Source of the DNA: JBALVT01 sp045110675
GTDB lineage: Bacteria; Pseudomonadota; Gammaproteobacteria; Pseudomonadales; Halieaceae
Direction: 5' to 3'
NCBI GenBank assembly: GCA_045110675.1
Contig: JBGCGJ010000064.1
Coordinates: 1-13,719 of the forward strand
Length of the DNA stretch: 13,719 nucleotides
Both the position numbers and the translations under genes were made by a program. Under the pieces are notes generated by a model. The model was not told the origin of the DNA and did no database searches. It saw only the letters and a program-made list of their open reading frames with translations. Of this stretch, positions 13,625 to 13,719 are shown piece after piece; the first letter of the stretch is position 1, and every line of letters starts with the position of its first letter.

Positions 13625-13719
13625 ATGCACCACTACAAAATCGTTTTACCCGAACACCTGAACGACTACGGCTTCCTCTTCGGAGGAAACCTGCTGAAGT
13701 GGGTGGATGAAATCGCCTA
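13625..13719 (+). CDS. Acyl-CoA thioesterase, hotdog fold, N-terminal part (cut by window edge)
   Basis: The first 31 codons are present. The segment from His11 (HLNDYGFLFGGNLLKWVDEIA) matches the opening of hotdog-fold acyl-CoA thioesterases, in which N-x-x-G-x-x-F/L-GG-x-x-L-x-W-x-D marks the first strand and the long central helix with the catalytic Asp/Glu region. Such enzymes hydrolyse acyl-CoA to fatty acid and CoA in the cytoplasm. The start at ATG 13625 has no good ribosome site close by: a GGAGGT at 13595-13600 is 24 bases upstream and too far to be ideal. No alternative in-frame start was seen between that site and 13625. The rest lies outside the window. Confidence 0.75.
   Translation, partial: MHHYKIVLPEHLNDYGFLFGGNLLKWVDEIA

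Overview
The window looks like chromosomal DNA from a gammaproteobacterium, probably aquatic or marine. This is an inference from protein style only: the NrtA-type Tat binding protein, the PEP-CTERM protein, the sigma-54 promoters and the moderate GC content. No rRNA, tRNA, insertion sequence, CRISPR array or phage gene was seen.

Layout. (1) Bases 1-733, minus strand: the first 244 codons of a class II glutamine amidotransferase / asparagine synthetase, cut by the left edge. (2) Bases 734-1218: a 485-base regulatory gap with a strong sigma-54 promoter (1063-1078) reading right. (3) Bases 1219-6025, plus strand: a five-gene redox operon. It encodes a NirB-front-half FAD/[2Fe-2S] protein fused to a membrane di-heme b domain, an 11-heme membrane-anchored cytochrome c, a Tll0287/DUF3365-type mono-heme protein, a small class I cytochrome c, and a single-domain globin. 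(4) Bases 6149-10306, minus strand, converging on the globin: a cyanate operon in the order cynA (Tat-type binding protein), cynB (permease), cynD (ATPase), cynS (cyanase), then a DUF1348/NTF2-like gene. (5) Bases 10307-10654: the divergent control region, holding a second sigma-54 promoter (10447-10461, minus strand) and a 31-base near-palindrome about 110 bases upstream of it. (6) Bases 10655-12526, plus strand: a sigma-54 activator with two PAS regions. (7) Bases 12751-13527: a PEP-CTERM surface protein. (8) Base 13625 to the right edge: the start of a hotdog-fold acyl-CoA thioesterase.

How it may work together. The cyanate operon imports cyanate and converts it with bicarbonate to ammonia and CO2. 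The redox operon can be read as one wire: NAD(P)H to FAD to [2Fe-2S] to an inner heme b, an outer heme b, and then periplasmic c hemes. The cytoplasmic globin would bind or turn over O2 or NO. Both operons start from sigma-54 promoters whose -12 cytosine lies almost the same distance from the start codon (142 and 141 bases), and the only activator gene in view lies between the cyanate operon and its own palindrome. The working hypothesis is one locally controlled sigma-54 regulon joining cyanate use to a transmembrane reductase for a nitrogen oxide or similar acceptor. The electron acceptor, the inducing signal and the shared regulation are inferences and are not shown by the sequence.
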